Shown: piece by piece, positions 33,916 through 41,646 of the stretch
How positions within the stretch are numbered: position 1 is the first letter of the stretch
Layout of the letters: each line of letters opens with the position of its first letter
DNA from: DATHTC01 sp035456465
GTDB taxonomy: Bacteria; Actinomycetota; Thermoleophilia; Gaiellales; Gaiellaceae
Assembly (NCBI GenBank): GCA_035456465.1
Contig: DATIDD010000093.1
Coordinates: 1 to 64,000, forward strand
Length of the DNA stretch: 64,000 nt
Reading direction: 5' to 3'
Notes under the pieces: model-generated
What the model saw: only the letters and a program-made list of their open reading frames with translations
Told to the model about the DNA's origin: nothing
The model's database searches: none
Position numbers and translations under genes: made by a program

Positions 33916-34655
33916 AGGGCGAAGACGCGGGACGCGTTCACGTCGATCTCCGCCGCCAGGGCGTCGAGCTGCTCCCCACGCGCAGCCGCGAGCGCCGCGA
34001 CGGTGTGCACGACGTTGGCCGGCTCGTTCGGCCGGCCGCGGCGCGGCACGGGAGCCAGGTAGGGACAGTCGGTCTCGGCGAGGATCCGCTCGGCCGGCAC
34101 CTCCGTGGCGACGAGGCGAAGGTCACCCGCGTTCCGGTACGTCACGTTGCCCGCGAAGGAGACGTAGTAGCCGCGCTCGACGGCGGGCTCGAGCAGGCGC
34201 GGCGAGGAGAAGCAGTGGAGGACGACGTCCCCTTCGAAGCCCGCGAGCACCGCCATCGTCTCTGCGTCGGCCGCGCGCGTGTGGACGACGACGGGCTTGC
34301 GGAGCTCCGAGGCGAGCGCGAGCTCACGCTCGAACAGGTCGAGCTGGCGATCGCGCGGGGCGTAGTCGCGGTAGAAGTCGAGCCCCGTCTCGCCGACGGC
34401 TACGGCGCTCGGATGCGCCAGGAGCTCCCGGAGCTCGTCGAGCCGGTCGGCGTCGTCACCGCCTGCGGCATGCGGATGGACGCCGAGCACAGCGGCGACG
34501 CCCTCGTGCTGGTCCGCCAGCCGGAGCGCCTCCCGCGAACCGTCGACGGAGGTTCCCACCGTGAGGATCCGATCGACGCCGGCCTCGCGGGCGCGCACGA
34601 CGAGGACCTCGGGCGCCTCGGCGCATGCGTCGAGGTGCGCGTGCGTGTCGATCAC
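33912..34655 (-). CDS. tatD: TatD-family metal-dependent hydrolase/DNase
   Basis: The 247-residue product has the TatD metal ligands in 'IDTHAHLDA', 'GETGLDFY', 'PVVVHTRAA' and 'ETDCPYLAP', with 'LGVHPHAA' in between. It is a TIM-barrel hydrolase linked to DNA repair or tRNA turnover. The start is GTG 34655, because it overlaps the metG stop as GTGA; the open frame further upstream lies inside metG. Confidence 0.94.
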   Translation of the reverse strand: MIDTHAHLDACAEAPEVLVVRAREAGVDRILTVGTSVDGSREALRLADQHEGVAAVLGVHPHAAGGDDADRLDELRELLAHPSAVAVGETGLDFYRDYAPRDRQLDLFERELALASELRKPVVVHTRAADAETMAVLAGFEGDVVLHCFSSPRLLEPAVERGYYVSFAGNVTYRNAGDLRLVATEVPAERILAETDCPYLAPVPRRGRPNEPANVVHTVAALAAARGEQLDALAAEIDVNASRVFAL

Positions 34656-36445
34656 GCCGCGGCTGCGGCGCGCATCCGGGCGAGTTCCGCCTCGGCGACC
34701 GAGTCGTCGAGCTTGCGGAACAGCGGTTGCGGCTCGCGGAGCGCCTGGCCGGGAACGAGCGCGCTCGGCTCCCAGGCGCCGACCCACGCGCCGTAGTCGC
34801 CGGTGAGCACGGTGTGCGCGTCGCCGTCCTCCTCGACGTCGCGCAGCTCGAGAGGGCCGGCGAGCCATCCGTCGTGGCCGAGCAACTCGTGCAGCTTCTG
34901 CGAGCTGAACGGCAGGAACGGGGCGAACAGCGTCTTCAGGCTGTCCACGCTGCGGAGGCACACGTGGAGCACGGTCGCCGCGCGCTCCCGGTCGCTCTGC
35001 ACCAGCGTCCAGGGGGCTTCGTCGTTGACGTACTGGTTGACGCGCCGCGCCAGCTGCATCGCCTCGCCGAGGGCCGCCTTGAACCGGGCCTCCTCGATCA
35101 GCGTGCCGACCGTGTCGAAGCCGCCGTCGATCTCGGCGAGCAGCGAAGCGTCGCGGTCGCTCAGGTCACCCGGCTTCGGCACGGTCCCGAAGGTCCGGTA
35201 GGCGATCGTGAGCGTCCGGTTCGCGAGGTTGCCCCACGTCGCGACGAGCTCGTCGTTGTTCCGCCGCACGAACTCCGACCAGGTGAAGTCGGTGTCCTGC
35301 GTCTCCGGCCCGGCGGCAGTGAGGTAGTACCGGAGCGGATCGGGGTCGTACCGGTCGAGGAAGTCGCGGACGAGGATGCCGACGCTGCGACTCGCGCTGA
35401 ACTGCCGGCCCTCCATCGTCAGGTACTCGCTGGCGACCACGTTGTGGGGGAGCTGCAGCTCGCCGCGCCCCGCACCGAGCTCGCCGCCCGCTCCGTAGCC
35501 GAGGAGCATGCTCGGCCAGATCACGGTGTGGAAGACGATGTTGTCCTTCCCCATGAAGTAGAAGTGGCGGGCGTCCGGGTCTTGCCACCAGTCCCGCCAG
35601 GCGTCCGGGGTGCCGTTGTTGCGCGCCCACTCGACGGCGGCGGACAGGTAGCCGATGACCGCGTCGAACCAGACGTAGATCCGCTTGTTCGTCTCCGGCT
35701 CGTAGCCCTCCACCGGGATCGGGACGCCCCAGTCGAGGTCGCGGGTGATCGGCCGCTCCTTGAGGTCGTCGACGAGCGCGAGCGAGAAGTTCCGCACGTT
35801 CGTCCGCCAATGCTGCTGGCTCTCGATCCACGGGCGCAGCCGGTCGGCGAAGGCCGGGAGGTCGAGGAACAGGTGCCTCGTCTCGCGGAACTCGGGCGTG
35901 GAGCCGTCGATGCGCGAGCGCGGCTCGATCAGGTCGGCGGGATCGAGCTGGTTGCCGCAGTTGTCGCACTGGTCGCCGCGCGCGGCCTCGTAGCCGCAGA
36001 TGGGGCACGTGCCCTCGATGTACCGGTCCGGGAGCGTGTGGCCGGTCGTGGTCGAGAAGGCGCCCAGGGTCGTTCGCTCGACGACGTAGCCCCTCTCGTA
36101 CAGGGTCCGGAACACATCCTGGACGACGCGGTAGTGGTTGCGCGTCGTCGTCCGCGTGAAGCAGTCGTAGGCGATGCCCAGATTGCGAAGATCGGAGCGG
36201 ATGAGCGCGCTGTAGTGGTCGGCTGCCTCACGCGGCGAGCGCCCTTCCCGGTCGGCGGTCACCATGACGGGCGTGCCGTGCTCGTCGGTGCCCGAGACCA
36301 TCAGCACGTGGTCTCCTCTCAAGCGGTGGTACCGCGCGAAGATGTCGGCCGGTACCGCGAATCCCGCCACGTGGCCGATGTGCCGTGGCGCGCTCGCATA
36401 CGGCCACGCCGGCGCGACGAGGATCTTCCGAGAGCCGTCGGGCAT
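34652..36445 (-). CDS. metG: Methionyl-tRNA synthetase
   Basis: The 597-residue class I synthetase has 'PRHIGHVAGF' (HIGH), a zinc knuckle 'CPICGYEAARGDQCDNCG', 'YVWFDAVIGYLSA', 'FMGKDNIVFHTVIWPSML', and 'FSASRSVGI' in place of KMSKS, the variant used by one bacterial MetG clade. It charges tRNA-Met. The ATG at 36445 has TATCAT 8 nt upstream. No C-terminal tRNA-binding EMAP-like domain is present. Confidence 0.96.
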   Translation of the reverse strand: MPDGSRKILVAPAWPYASAPRHIGHVAGFAVPADIFARYHRLRGDHVLMVSGTDEHGTPVMVTADREGRSPREAADHYSALIRSDLRNLGIAYDCFTRTTTRNHYRVVQDVFRTLYERGYVVERTTLGAFSTTTGHTLPDRYIEGTCPICGYEAARGDQCDNCGNQLDPADLIEPRSRIDGSTPEFRETRHLFLDLPAFADRLRPWIESQQHWRTNVRNFSLALVDDLKERPITRDLDWGVPIPVEGYEPETNKRIYVWFDAVIGYLSAAVEWARNNGTPDAWRDWWQDPDARHFYFMGKDNIVFHTVIWPSMLLGYGAGGELGAGRGELQLPHNVVASEYLTMEGRQFSASRSVGILVRDFLDRYDPDPLRYYLTAAGPETQDTDFTWSEFVRRNNDELVATWGNLANRTLTIAYRTFGTVPKPGDLSDRDASLLAEIDGGFDTVGTLIEEARFKAALGEAMQLARRVNQYVNDEAPWTLVQSDRERAATVLHVCLRSVDSLKTLFAPFLPFSSQKLHELLGHDGWLAGPLELRDVEEDGDAHTVLTGDYGAWVGAWEPSALVPGQALREPQPLFRKLDDSVAEAELARMRAAAAA

Positions 36446-37628
36446 GGGCGATCATGATACGAGCCGCCCCGAGCGCGACCGCCGCCGCGGCGGCCAGGAG
36501 CGCGGCGACGATCGCGCCGAGCGGGCGAACGTCCCGCACGTCGCGCCCAGGAGCGCCGGTGGGCTCGGCCACCGGGGAGGCGTCGTGGCTCTGCACCGGG
36601 CGCTCGACCGCAGGGACGACGTGACGGCCCACCGGCGTCGCCGTCGGCGGGACGCCCCGGTCGGCACGCCCTCCGGCGCGCGTACGGACGTCGCCGGTGG
36701 CGGTGCGCTCGCCGACGGCATCGGGCCGAGCGTGAACGAAGCCGGCCCATCCCGGCGAGACGGCGCCCGCACTCGCCGCAACAGGGCGTGACACACCCAT
36801 TCCCGGCCGGCGCGCACGGCGTGCCGGCGCGGAGGCGGGAGCCCGCTCCCACCGCAGCGGCGGCAGCGCGTCGGCCGCCGGCGCGCCGTCCGCGGCCGTC
36901 TGCGCGGCAACGGCATCGGCCGGGGCGGACGCGACCGGCGTCGCCGCCGGCCGGGCGGCATCGGCTGCGGCAGGACGCGCGGGCTCCGACGTCGCGGCGG
37001 GAACGGTCTGTGCGGCGGGCTCTGCGGGGGCAATCGGCCGCGCCGTCGCCGGGGCCGCCCCCTCCGGAGCCGCCGCGGCCGGCGGAGCGGCGGCCGGCTG
37101 GGCGATCGGCTGTGGTGCCGCGACCGGCGCAAGCGCCGCAGGCTCGGCCGGAGGCGCTGCGGCGGACGGTCGGGGCAGCAGGCCCAACGGGTCAACGTAC
37201 CCGTGCTCGTCGGCGGTCCGACGGACGCCCAGATGGAGATGAGGCGTGGTGGTGACGCGGTCGTTGCTCTCGCCCACGACGCCGACCCGGGCTCCCTCGC
37301 CCACCGCCTGACCGCGCGCGACGGCGAGCGCGCCGAGCTGGACGAGCGTGATCGAGTAGCCGTCCGCGGTCTCGATCGTCGCCGCGTGTCCCATCCCCGG
37401 GAGCACGCCGGCGAAGCTGACCGTGCCGGCCGCCGGGGCGACGACCGCGGCGCCCAGATCGCAGCCGATGTCGATCCCGCGATGCTGGCCGCCTGCATAC
37501 GGATCGTCGCCGAGGGAGTACGGACGGACGACCGGCCCCTCGCAAGGCCAGCCCCACGCAGCGGCGGCGGCGGACGGCGCTGCGCCCAGCGCGAGCGCGA
37601 CGATCGTGACCACGACGCAGCGGAGCAT
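36228..37628 (-). CDS. Exported M23-family peptidoglycan peptidase, C-terminal membrane segment, overlaps metG
   Basis: The 466-residue product has a signal peptide ('VVVTIVALALGAAPSAAAA') and an M23/LytM domain with H49, D53 ('HRGIDIGCD') and H130/H132 ('HLHLGV'). A long Ala/Pro linker (about 145-360) and one helix ('LGAIVAALLAAAAAVALGAA') follow. It probably cleaves peptide cross-links in the wall. GGAGG 6 nt before the ATG at 37628 fixes the start. The last 218 nt lie inside metG in another frame, so about 70 residues after the helix are an unusual overlap or reflect a sequence error. Confidence 0.8.
   Translation of the reverse strand: MLRCVVVTIVALALGAAPSAAAAAWGWPCEGPVVRPYSLGDDPYAGGQHRGIDIGCDLGAAVVAPAAGTVSFAGVLPGMGHAATIETADGYSITLVQLGALAVARGQAVGEGARVGVVGESNDRVTTTPHLHLGVRRTADEHGYVDPLGLLPRPSAAAPPAEPAALAPVAAPQPIAQPAAAPPAAAAPEGAAPATARPIAPAEPAAQTVPAATSEPARPAAADAARPAATPVASAPADAVAAQTAADGAPAADALPPLRWERAPASAPARRARRPGMGVSRPVAASAGAVSPGWAGFVHARPDAVGERTATGDVRTRAGGRADRGVPPTATPVGRHVVPAVERPVQSHDASPVAEPTGAPGRDVRDVRPLGAIVAALLAAAAAVALGAARIMIAHARRLSEDPRRAGVAVCERATAHRPRGGIRGTGRHLRAVPPLERRPRADGLGHRRARHARHGDRRPGRALAA
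36454..36459 (-). promoter_or_regulatory. Probable -10 box of metG
   Basis: TATCAT ends 8 nt before the metG ATG, inside the 3' part of the M23 gene. It suggests that metG is also transcribed independently as a leaderless message. Confidence 0.5.
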
Positions 37629-37680
37629 GGGCGACCTCCATGGAGCCATGTGTGTTGTCGGAATTGCGAACGTCGCGTCC

Positions 37681-37709
37681 ACGGTAGCGAGAGCGCTGGA
37701 CGTTGTCAA
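37681..37709 (-). promoter_or_regulatory. Sigma-70-type promoter of the M23 peptidase gene
   Basis: On the minus strand TTGACA (37704-37709) is followed after exactly 17 nt by TACCGT (37681-37686). The expected leader of about 45 nt contains the ribosome site GGAGG. Confidence 0.65.
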
Positions 37710-37715
37710 GGCTGG

Positions 37716-38516
37716 CTACAGCGAGCCGCGGTACAGGCGGTTGCGCGCCACGCCCGTCAGCCGGGCGACGATGTCCGCGGCCTGTCGCCGGGGCAATCCC
37801 GCGGCGACCAGCTCGCCCACGGCGGCGACCGCCTCGCCCTCGTCGAGCTCGGCCGGTGCCTCACCGAGGACGAGCACGATCTCGCCGCGCGGTGGCTCCG
37901 CGAAGCGCTGGGCCAGCTCGTCCGCCGTCCCCCGCGCGACCTCCTCGAACTGCTTCGTCAGCTCTCGGCACACCGCCACCGGTCGCTCCGGGAGCCGTGC
38001 CGCGAGCGACGCGAGCGTGGCCGGCAGGCGCCGGGGCGACTCGAACGCGACCACGGCCCAGGGCCACCGCGCCAGCTCCTCCCACAGCGCCGCCAGAGCA
38101 GCGCCGCGGCGCGGGAGGTAGCCGACGAACTGGTACCGCTCCCCGACGAGCCCGCTGACGACGAGCGCCGTCTCGACGGCCGACGGACCGGGCAGCACGG
38201 TGACGGGCAGCCCCTCCTCCAGGGCCGCCGCTACGAGACGACCACCGGGATCGCTGATCCCGGGCAGGCCCGCGTCGGAGACGAGCGCGACGCGCTCCGC
38301 GGCGCGCAGCCGCCGGAGGACCTCGGCGGCGCGCGCCGCCTCGTTGTGCTCGTGGTACGAGACGAGCTGCGCCTGGATCCCGTGCCGACCCAGGAGGATC
38401 CTGGTGCGACGGGTGTCCTCGCAGAGGACGACGTCCGCCTCGCGCAGCTCTCGGAGCACGCGCAGCGTCACGTCCTCGAGGTTTCCGATCGGCGTCGCGC
38501 AGACGGCGAGCGGCAT
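37716..38516 (-). CDS. rsmI: 16S rRNA C1402 2'-O-methyltransferase RsmI
   Basis: The 266-residue tetrapyrrole-methylase-fold protein has 'ATPIGNLEDVTLRVL', 'CEDTRRTRILL', 'ALVSDAGLPGISDPG' and 'PRGEIVLVLG'. It adds a ribose methyl at C1402 in the decoding centre. The stop of the ROK kinase and its ATG share one base (TGATG). rsmI just before metG is the actinobacterial order, with a cell-wall hydrolase between them. Confidence 0.95.
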   Translation of the reverse strand: MPLAVCATPIGNLEDVTLRVLRELREADVVLCEDTRRTRILLGRHGIQAQLVSYHEHNEAARAAEVLRRLRAAERVALVSDAGLPGISDPGGRLVAAALEEGLPVTVLPGPSAVETALVVSGLVGERYQFVGYLPRRGAALAALWEELARWPWAVVAFESPRRLPATLASLAARLPERPVAVCRELTKQFEEVARGTADELAQRFAEPPRGEIVLVLGEAPAELDEGEAVAAVGELVAAGLPRRQAADIVARLTGVARNRLYRGSL

Positions 38517-39418
38517 CAGCGCGCCGCGGCGAGCGCCTCGTACCCGACGAGGGCGGCGCCGACGAGGCCGGCGCCCGCTCCGAGCTTCGCACGGACGACC
38601 CGCACTCGGTCCCCGGCGGGAGCGAGAGCCTCTCGCCTCACGACCTCGCGCGCCGGCTCGAGGATGAAGTCGCCGGCCGCCGAGAAGCCTCCACCGACGA
38701 CGACCAGCTCGGGGTCGAACAGGTTCACGAGGCTGCCGATCCCCGACCCGAGCTTGCGCCCGACCTCACGCAGGATCCCGACGGCGCACTCGTCGCCGTC
38801 CTCCGCGAGCTCGACGAGGCTGCGCGCGTCCGCCTTCGGCCCGAACGCCTCCCGGGCGAGCGCCGACACGGCCGTCCCGGAGGCGAATGCCTCGAGGTGC
38901 CCGCGCCCCGTGCACGTGCCCTGGCACGGAGGGCCGTCGTGCTCGACGACGATGTGGCCGATCTCGGCCCAGCCGCGGTACAGCGACCCGCCGAGGACGA
39001 AGCCGCCGCCGACACCGGTCCCGAGGGTCAGCATCACCATCGACCGCGTCCCGGCCCCGGCGCCGAAGCGCCACTCCGCGAAGGTCGCCGCGTTCGCGTC
39101 GTTCACGACGCCCACGGGCAGGCCGAATCGCTCGCGGAAGCGGTCGTCGAGATCGACCTCCGCGAGCGGGGTGTTGACCGCCGAGCCGACCGTGCGTCCC
39201 GTCTCGCGGTCGATGCGCGTGGGGACGCCGATCCCGAGCGCCGCCACGCTGTCGTCGACGAGGTCCGCGACGCCGCCGTCGATCGCCTCGAACAGCGCCG
39301 CCTGGGAGGCGGGCGTCTGCAGCTCTCGGCGCTCGCGCACGGTGCCGCCCGCGTCGACGAGTCCGACGGCGATCTTCGTCCCGCCCACGTCGACGCCGAT
39401 CACCAGAGGCTCCGCCAT
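38516..39418 (-). CDS. ROK-family sugar kinase, probable glucokinase
   Basis: The 300-residue product has the ATP-binding 'GVDVGGTKIAVGLVD', the catalytic Asp in 'VVNDANAATFAEW', 'LTLGTGVGGGFVLGG' and the zinc region 'IGHIVVEHDGPPCQGTCTGR' before 'GHLEAFASGTAV'. Its zinc motif is degenerate: only two cysteines remain, with His where the third normally stands. It phosphorylates glucose or a related hexose. The ATG has a -10-like TATGGT 11 nt before it that is shared with the divergent gene. Confidence 0.87.
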   Translation of the reverse strand: MAEPLVIGVDVGGTKIAVGLVDAGGTVRERRELQTPASQAALFEAIDGGVADLVDDSVAALGIGVPTRIDRETGRTVGSAVNTPLAEVDLDDRFRERFGLPVGVVNDANAATFAEWRFGAGAGTRSMVMLTLGTGVGGGFVLGGSLYRGWAEIGHIVVEHDGPPCQGTCTGRGHLEAFASGTAVSALAREAFGPKADARSLVELAEDGDECAVGILREVGRKLGSGIGSLVNLFDPELVVVGGGFSAAGDFILEPAREVVRREALAPAGDRVRVVRAKLGAGAGLVGAALVGYEALAAAR

Positions 39419-39428
39419 AGGCCGCGGC

Positions 39429-39435
39429 TACCATA
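39429..39435. promoter_or_regulatory. Overlapping divergent -10 boxes
   Basis: TACCATA reads TACCAT toward the LCP gene on plus and TATGGT toward the ROK gene on minus, within 7 nt. The two start codons are only 26 nt apart, so both transcripts must start very near their start codons. Confidence 0.45.
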
Positions 39436-39444
39436 CCCGGCCGC

Positions 39445-40608
39445 ATGGCGGCCCAGGACAAGCCCTATCGCGTCTATCGCGGCGGACGCACGAAGGGCAA
39501 GGTCCCGACGCTTCCGCCGCCCGAACGGGCGCCGCGCCGGGACGGTCGCCGCGCCGCCGCGGGTGCCCCGATGGCGCAGGAGCAGCCGGAGCGCGTCCGT
39601 CGCGTCTCGTGGGGACGGCGGATCGGGATCGCGATCGTCGTCCTGCTCGTCGTGGTCCTCGTCTGGGCCGTCGCCTCGTTCCTGGCCGTCCGGAGCGGCG
39701 TCCGCGAGGCCAACGCGAGGCTGGACGACGGAACGCGCGCGACGCTCGCGCCCGACACGGGGTCGCTGCTGTCGACCACGAGCGTGATCCTCCTCCTCGG
39801 CACCGATCACTCGGAGACGATCGCCGACCGGCAGGGCGCGCGGCGCTCCGACTCGATCATGCTCGTCCGCACCGACCCGCGCCGCGGGAGGCTGACCTTC
39901 CTGTCGATCCCCCGCGACCTCCAGGTCGAGGTGCCGGGCGTCGGCACGCAGAAGATCAACGCTGCGGCCCAGTTCGGTGGGCCGGCGCTCGCGATCCGGA
40001 CGATTCGCGCCTTCACCGGCGTCCGCGTCAACCACGTCGCGGTCGTCGACTTCGGCGACTTCGAGGAGCTGGTCGACGCGCTCGGGGGGATCACGATCGA
40101 CGTTCCCAAGCCGATCCTCTCGAAGCGGTTCGACTGCCCGTACCCGACCGAGGAGCGGTGCGCGCGCTGGGAGGGCTGGCGATTCGCGGCCGGGAAGCAG
40201 AAGATGGACGGCCGGCGAGCGCTGATCTACTCGCGGATCCGCGTCAACCAGCTCGACCCGGCCGAGTCGGACCTCACCCGCGGCGAGCGGCAGCAGGCCG
40301 TGACGCAGGCGATCATGCGGCGCATGTTGAGCCCGGTGACGCTCGCGAAGATGCCGTTCGTCGGCGACGAGCTGACCGCTCCGGTCGCGACCGACCTCTC
40401 CAGCTGGCAGTTCACGCAGCTCGCGTGGGTCAAGTTCCGGGCCGACGACGGGCGGTCGGTGCACTGCCGCCTCGGCGGCGAGGACTCCGGCGGGACGCTG
40501 ATCCCGACGGAGGAGAACCGGAACGTCGTCTCCATGTTCCTCGGCGTGTCGGCGCCGCAGCCGCCGGCACCGGGATCGCTGTTCGCGCCCGGTTGCCGGG
40601 TCGGGTAG
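39445..40608 (+). CDS. LytR-CpsA-Psr (LCP) family cell-wall polymer ligase
   Basis: The 387-residue protein has a basic cytoplasmic N-terminus, one helix ('IGIAIVVLLVVVLVWAVASF') and an extracellular LCP domain. LCP motifs are 'ILLLGTDHSE', 'RRSDSIMLVRTDP', 'LSIPRDLQVEVPG', 'KINAAAQFGG' and 'YSRIRVNQLDPAESDLTR'. Such enzymes attach glycopolymers to peptidoglycan from polyprenyl-pyrophosphate carriers. Three cysteines in the domain may form disulphides. Confidence 0.93.
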   Translation: MAAQDKPYRVYRGGRTKGKVPTLPPPERAPRRDGRRAAAGAPMAQEQPERVRRVSWGRRIGIAIVVLLVVVLVWAVASFLAVRSGVREANARLDDGTRATLAPDTGSLLSTTSVILLLGTDHSETIADRQGARRSDSIMLVRTDPRRGRLTFLSIPRDLQVEVPGVGTQKINAAAQFGGPALAIRTIRAFTGVRVNHVAVVDFGDFEELVDALGGITIDVPKPILSKRFDCPYPTEERCARWEGWRFAAGKQKMDGRRALIYSRIRVNQLDPAESDLTRGERQQAVTQAIMRRMLSPVTLAKMPFVGDELTAPVATDLSSWQFTQLAWVKFRADDGRSVHCRLGGEDSGGTLIPTEENRNVVSMFLGVSAPQPPAPGSLFAPGCRVG

Positions 40609-40618
40609 GCGACGCGGC

Positions 40619-40882
40619 GTGGGGATCCTCTCGTGGATCGTGTTCGGGCTCCTGGCCGGAGCGGTGGCGCGGCTGTTCGTCTCGGGGACCGGCGGGATCG
40701 GCTGCCTCGGGACGATCGCCGTGGGCATCGTCGGGGCGCTGATCGGCGGCCTCGTCGGCCAGGTCGTGCTCGGCGAGGACGTGGAGTTCGGCTGGGACGT
40801 GGGCCCGTTCCTGCTCGCTGTCGTGGGCGCGGTCGTGTTCCTGCTGGTGCTCCGCGCCGTCGGCGGGCGCGGCCGGCTCTGA
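40619..40882 (+). CDS. GlsB/YeaQ/YmgE-family membrane protein
   Basis: This 87-residue three-helix protein has the family pattern 'WIVFGLLAGAVARLFVSG', 'GCLGTIAVGIVGALIGG' and a last helix ('FLLAVVGAVVFLLVLRAVGG'). These transglycosylase-associated proteins are linked to stress in enterobacteria; the role here is unknown. The start is GTG 40619, 11 nt after the LCP stop, which suggests an operon. Confidence 0.85.
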   Translation: MGILSWIVFGLLAGAVARLFVSGTGGIGCLGTIAVGIVGALIGGLVGQVVLGEDVEFGWDVGPFLLAVVGAVVFLLVLRAVGGRGRL

Positions 40883-40884
40883 CC

Positions 40885-41256
40885 ATGCGGATCCGCCGCG
40901 TCGTCCCCGACGTGCGGACGGAGCGCATGCGCGAGAGCATCTCGTTCTACGAGGACGTGATCGGGCTGGAGGTCGGGATGGACCTCGGCTGGATCGTCAC
41001 GCTCGGCTCGACGACGAGCGAGTCGGCGCAGCTGAGCCTGATGGAGTCCGACGCGACCGCGGCGGTCGTCCCGAACGTGACGATCGAGGTCGAGGACGTC
41101 GACGCGGTGCATGCCGCCGCGATCGAGCACGGCGCCACGGTCGTGCACCCGCTCACGGACGAGCAGTGGGGCGTGAGGCGCTTCTTCGTCGAGGACCCGA
41201 ACGGCGTGGTAGTCAACGTGATGCAGCACGTGAAGCCGACGCCCACGCGCGCCTGA
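40885..41256 (+). CDS. VOC/glyoxalase-superfamily protein
   Basis: This 123-residue single VOC module has 'SISFYEDVIGLEVGMDLGW', 'VTIEVEDVDAVHAAAIEHGA' and the closing 'FFVEDPNGVVVNVMQHV'. It may be a dioxygenase, lyase or resistance protein. Possible metal ligands are few, so a binding role is possible. The ATG follows the preceding stop by 2 nt. Confidence 0.85.
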   Translation: MRIRRVVPDVRTERMRESISFYEDVIGLEVGMDLGWIVTLGSTTSESAQLSLMESDATAAVVPNVTIEVEDVDAVHAAAIEHGATVVHPLTDEQWGVRRFFVEDPNGVVVNVMQHVKPTPTRA

Positions 41257-41296
41257 CCACCGGTGTCGCAGCGCGACTTCGGGCCCGGAGCGGTCG

Positions 41297-41584
41297 TCAG
41301 TCGGCCGCGGCCGCCTTCTTCTCGGCCGGCTTGTCGGCCCCGCCGCCCGCGTCGCCCGGGGATGACCCGCCGGAATCGCCCGAGTCCTTCGCCGGCTTCC
41401 GGTTGCCGCGCCCGTAGTCCGTCGAGTAGAAGCCCGAGCCCTTGAAGTGCACCGCCACCGGGTAGAGCACGCGCTCGACGGGAGCCGCCCCGCACACCTC
41501 ACACGTGGCCGGCGGCGCGTCGCTCATCCGCTGGAACAACTCGAAGACGTGGTTGTTCGGGCAGCGGTACTCGTAGATCGGCAT
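41297..41584 (-). CDS. FmdB-type zinc-ribbon regulatory protein
   Basis: The 95-residue product starts with the FmdB motif 'MPIYEYRCPNNHVFELFQRM' and a second knuckle 'CEVCG', then a low-complexity Ala/Lys/Asp tail. The family is small and linked in name to formamidase regulation, but its role is unclear. The ATG at 41584 was chosen because the conserved domain begins there; TACGTT (41593-41598) is 8 nt before it. Confidence 0.88.
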   Translation of the reverse strand: MPIYEYRCPNNHVFELFQRMSDAPPATCEVCGAAPVERVLYPVAVHFKGSGFYSTDYGRGNRKPAKDSGDSGGSSPGDAGGGADKPAEKKAAAAD

Positions 41585-41630
41585 GGCGCCGAAACGTAGC
41601 ACTCTGCCCCGTCGGCCCCGGGCCCGCCGC

Positions 41631-41636
41631 TACCGT
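41631..41636 (+). promoter_or_regulatory. Probable -10 box of the GT-C transferase gene
   Basis: TACCGT ends 10 nt before the GTG at 41647. No ribosome site is visible. Confidence 0.4.
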
Positions 41637-41646
41637 TCTGTCGCCC

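Noticed and set aside
41257..41296. TCGGGCCCGGA palindrome between convergent VOC and FmdB genes as a terminator
   Set aside because: It is too short and lacks a loop of useful size; left unannotated.
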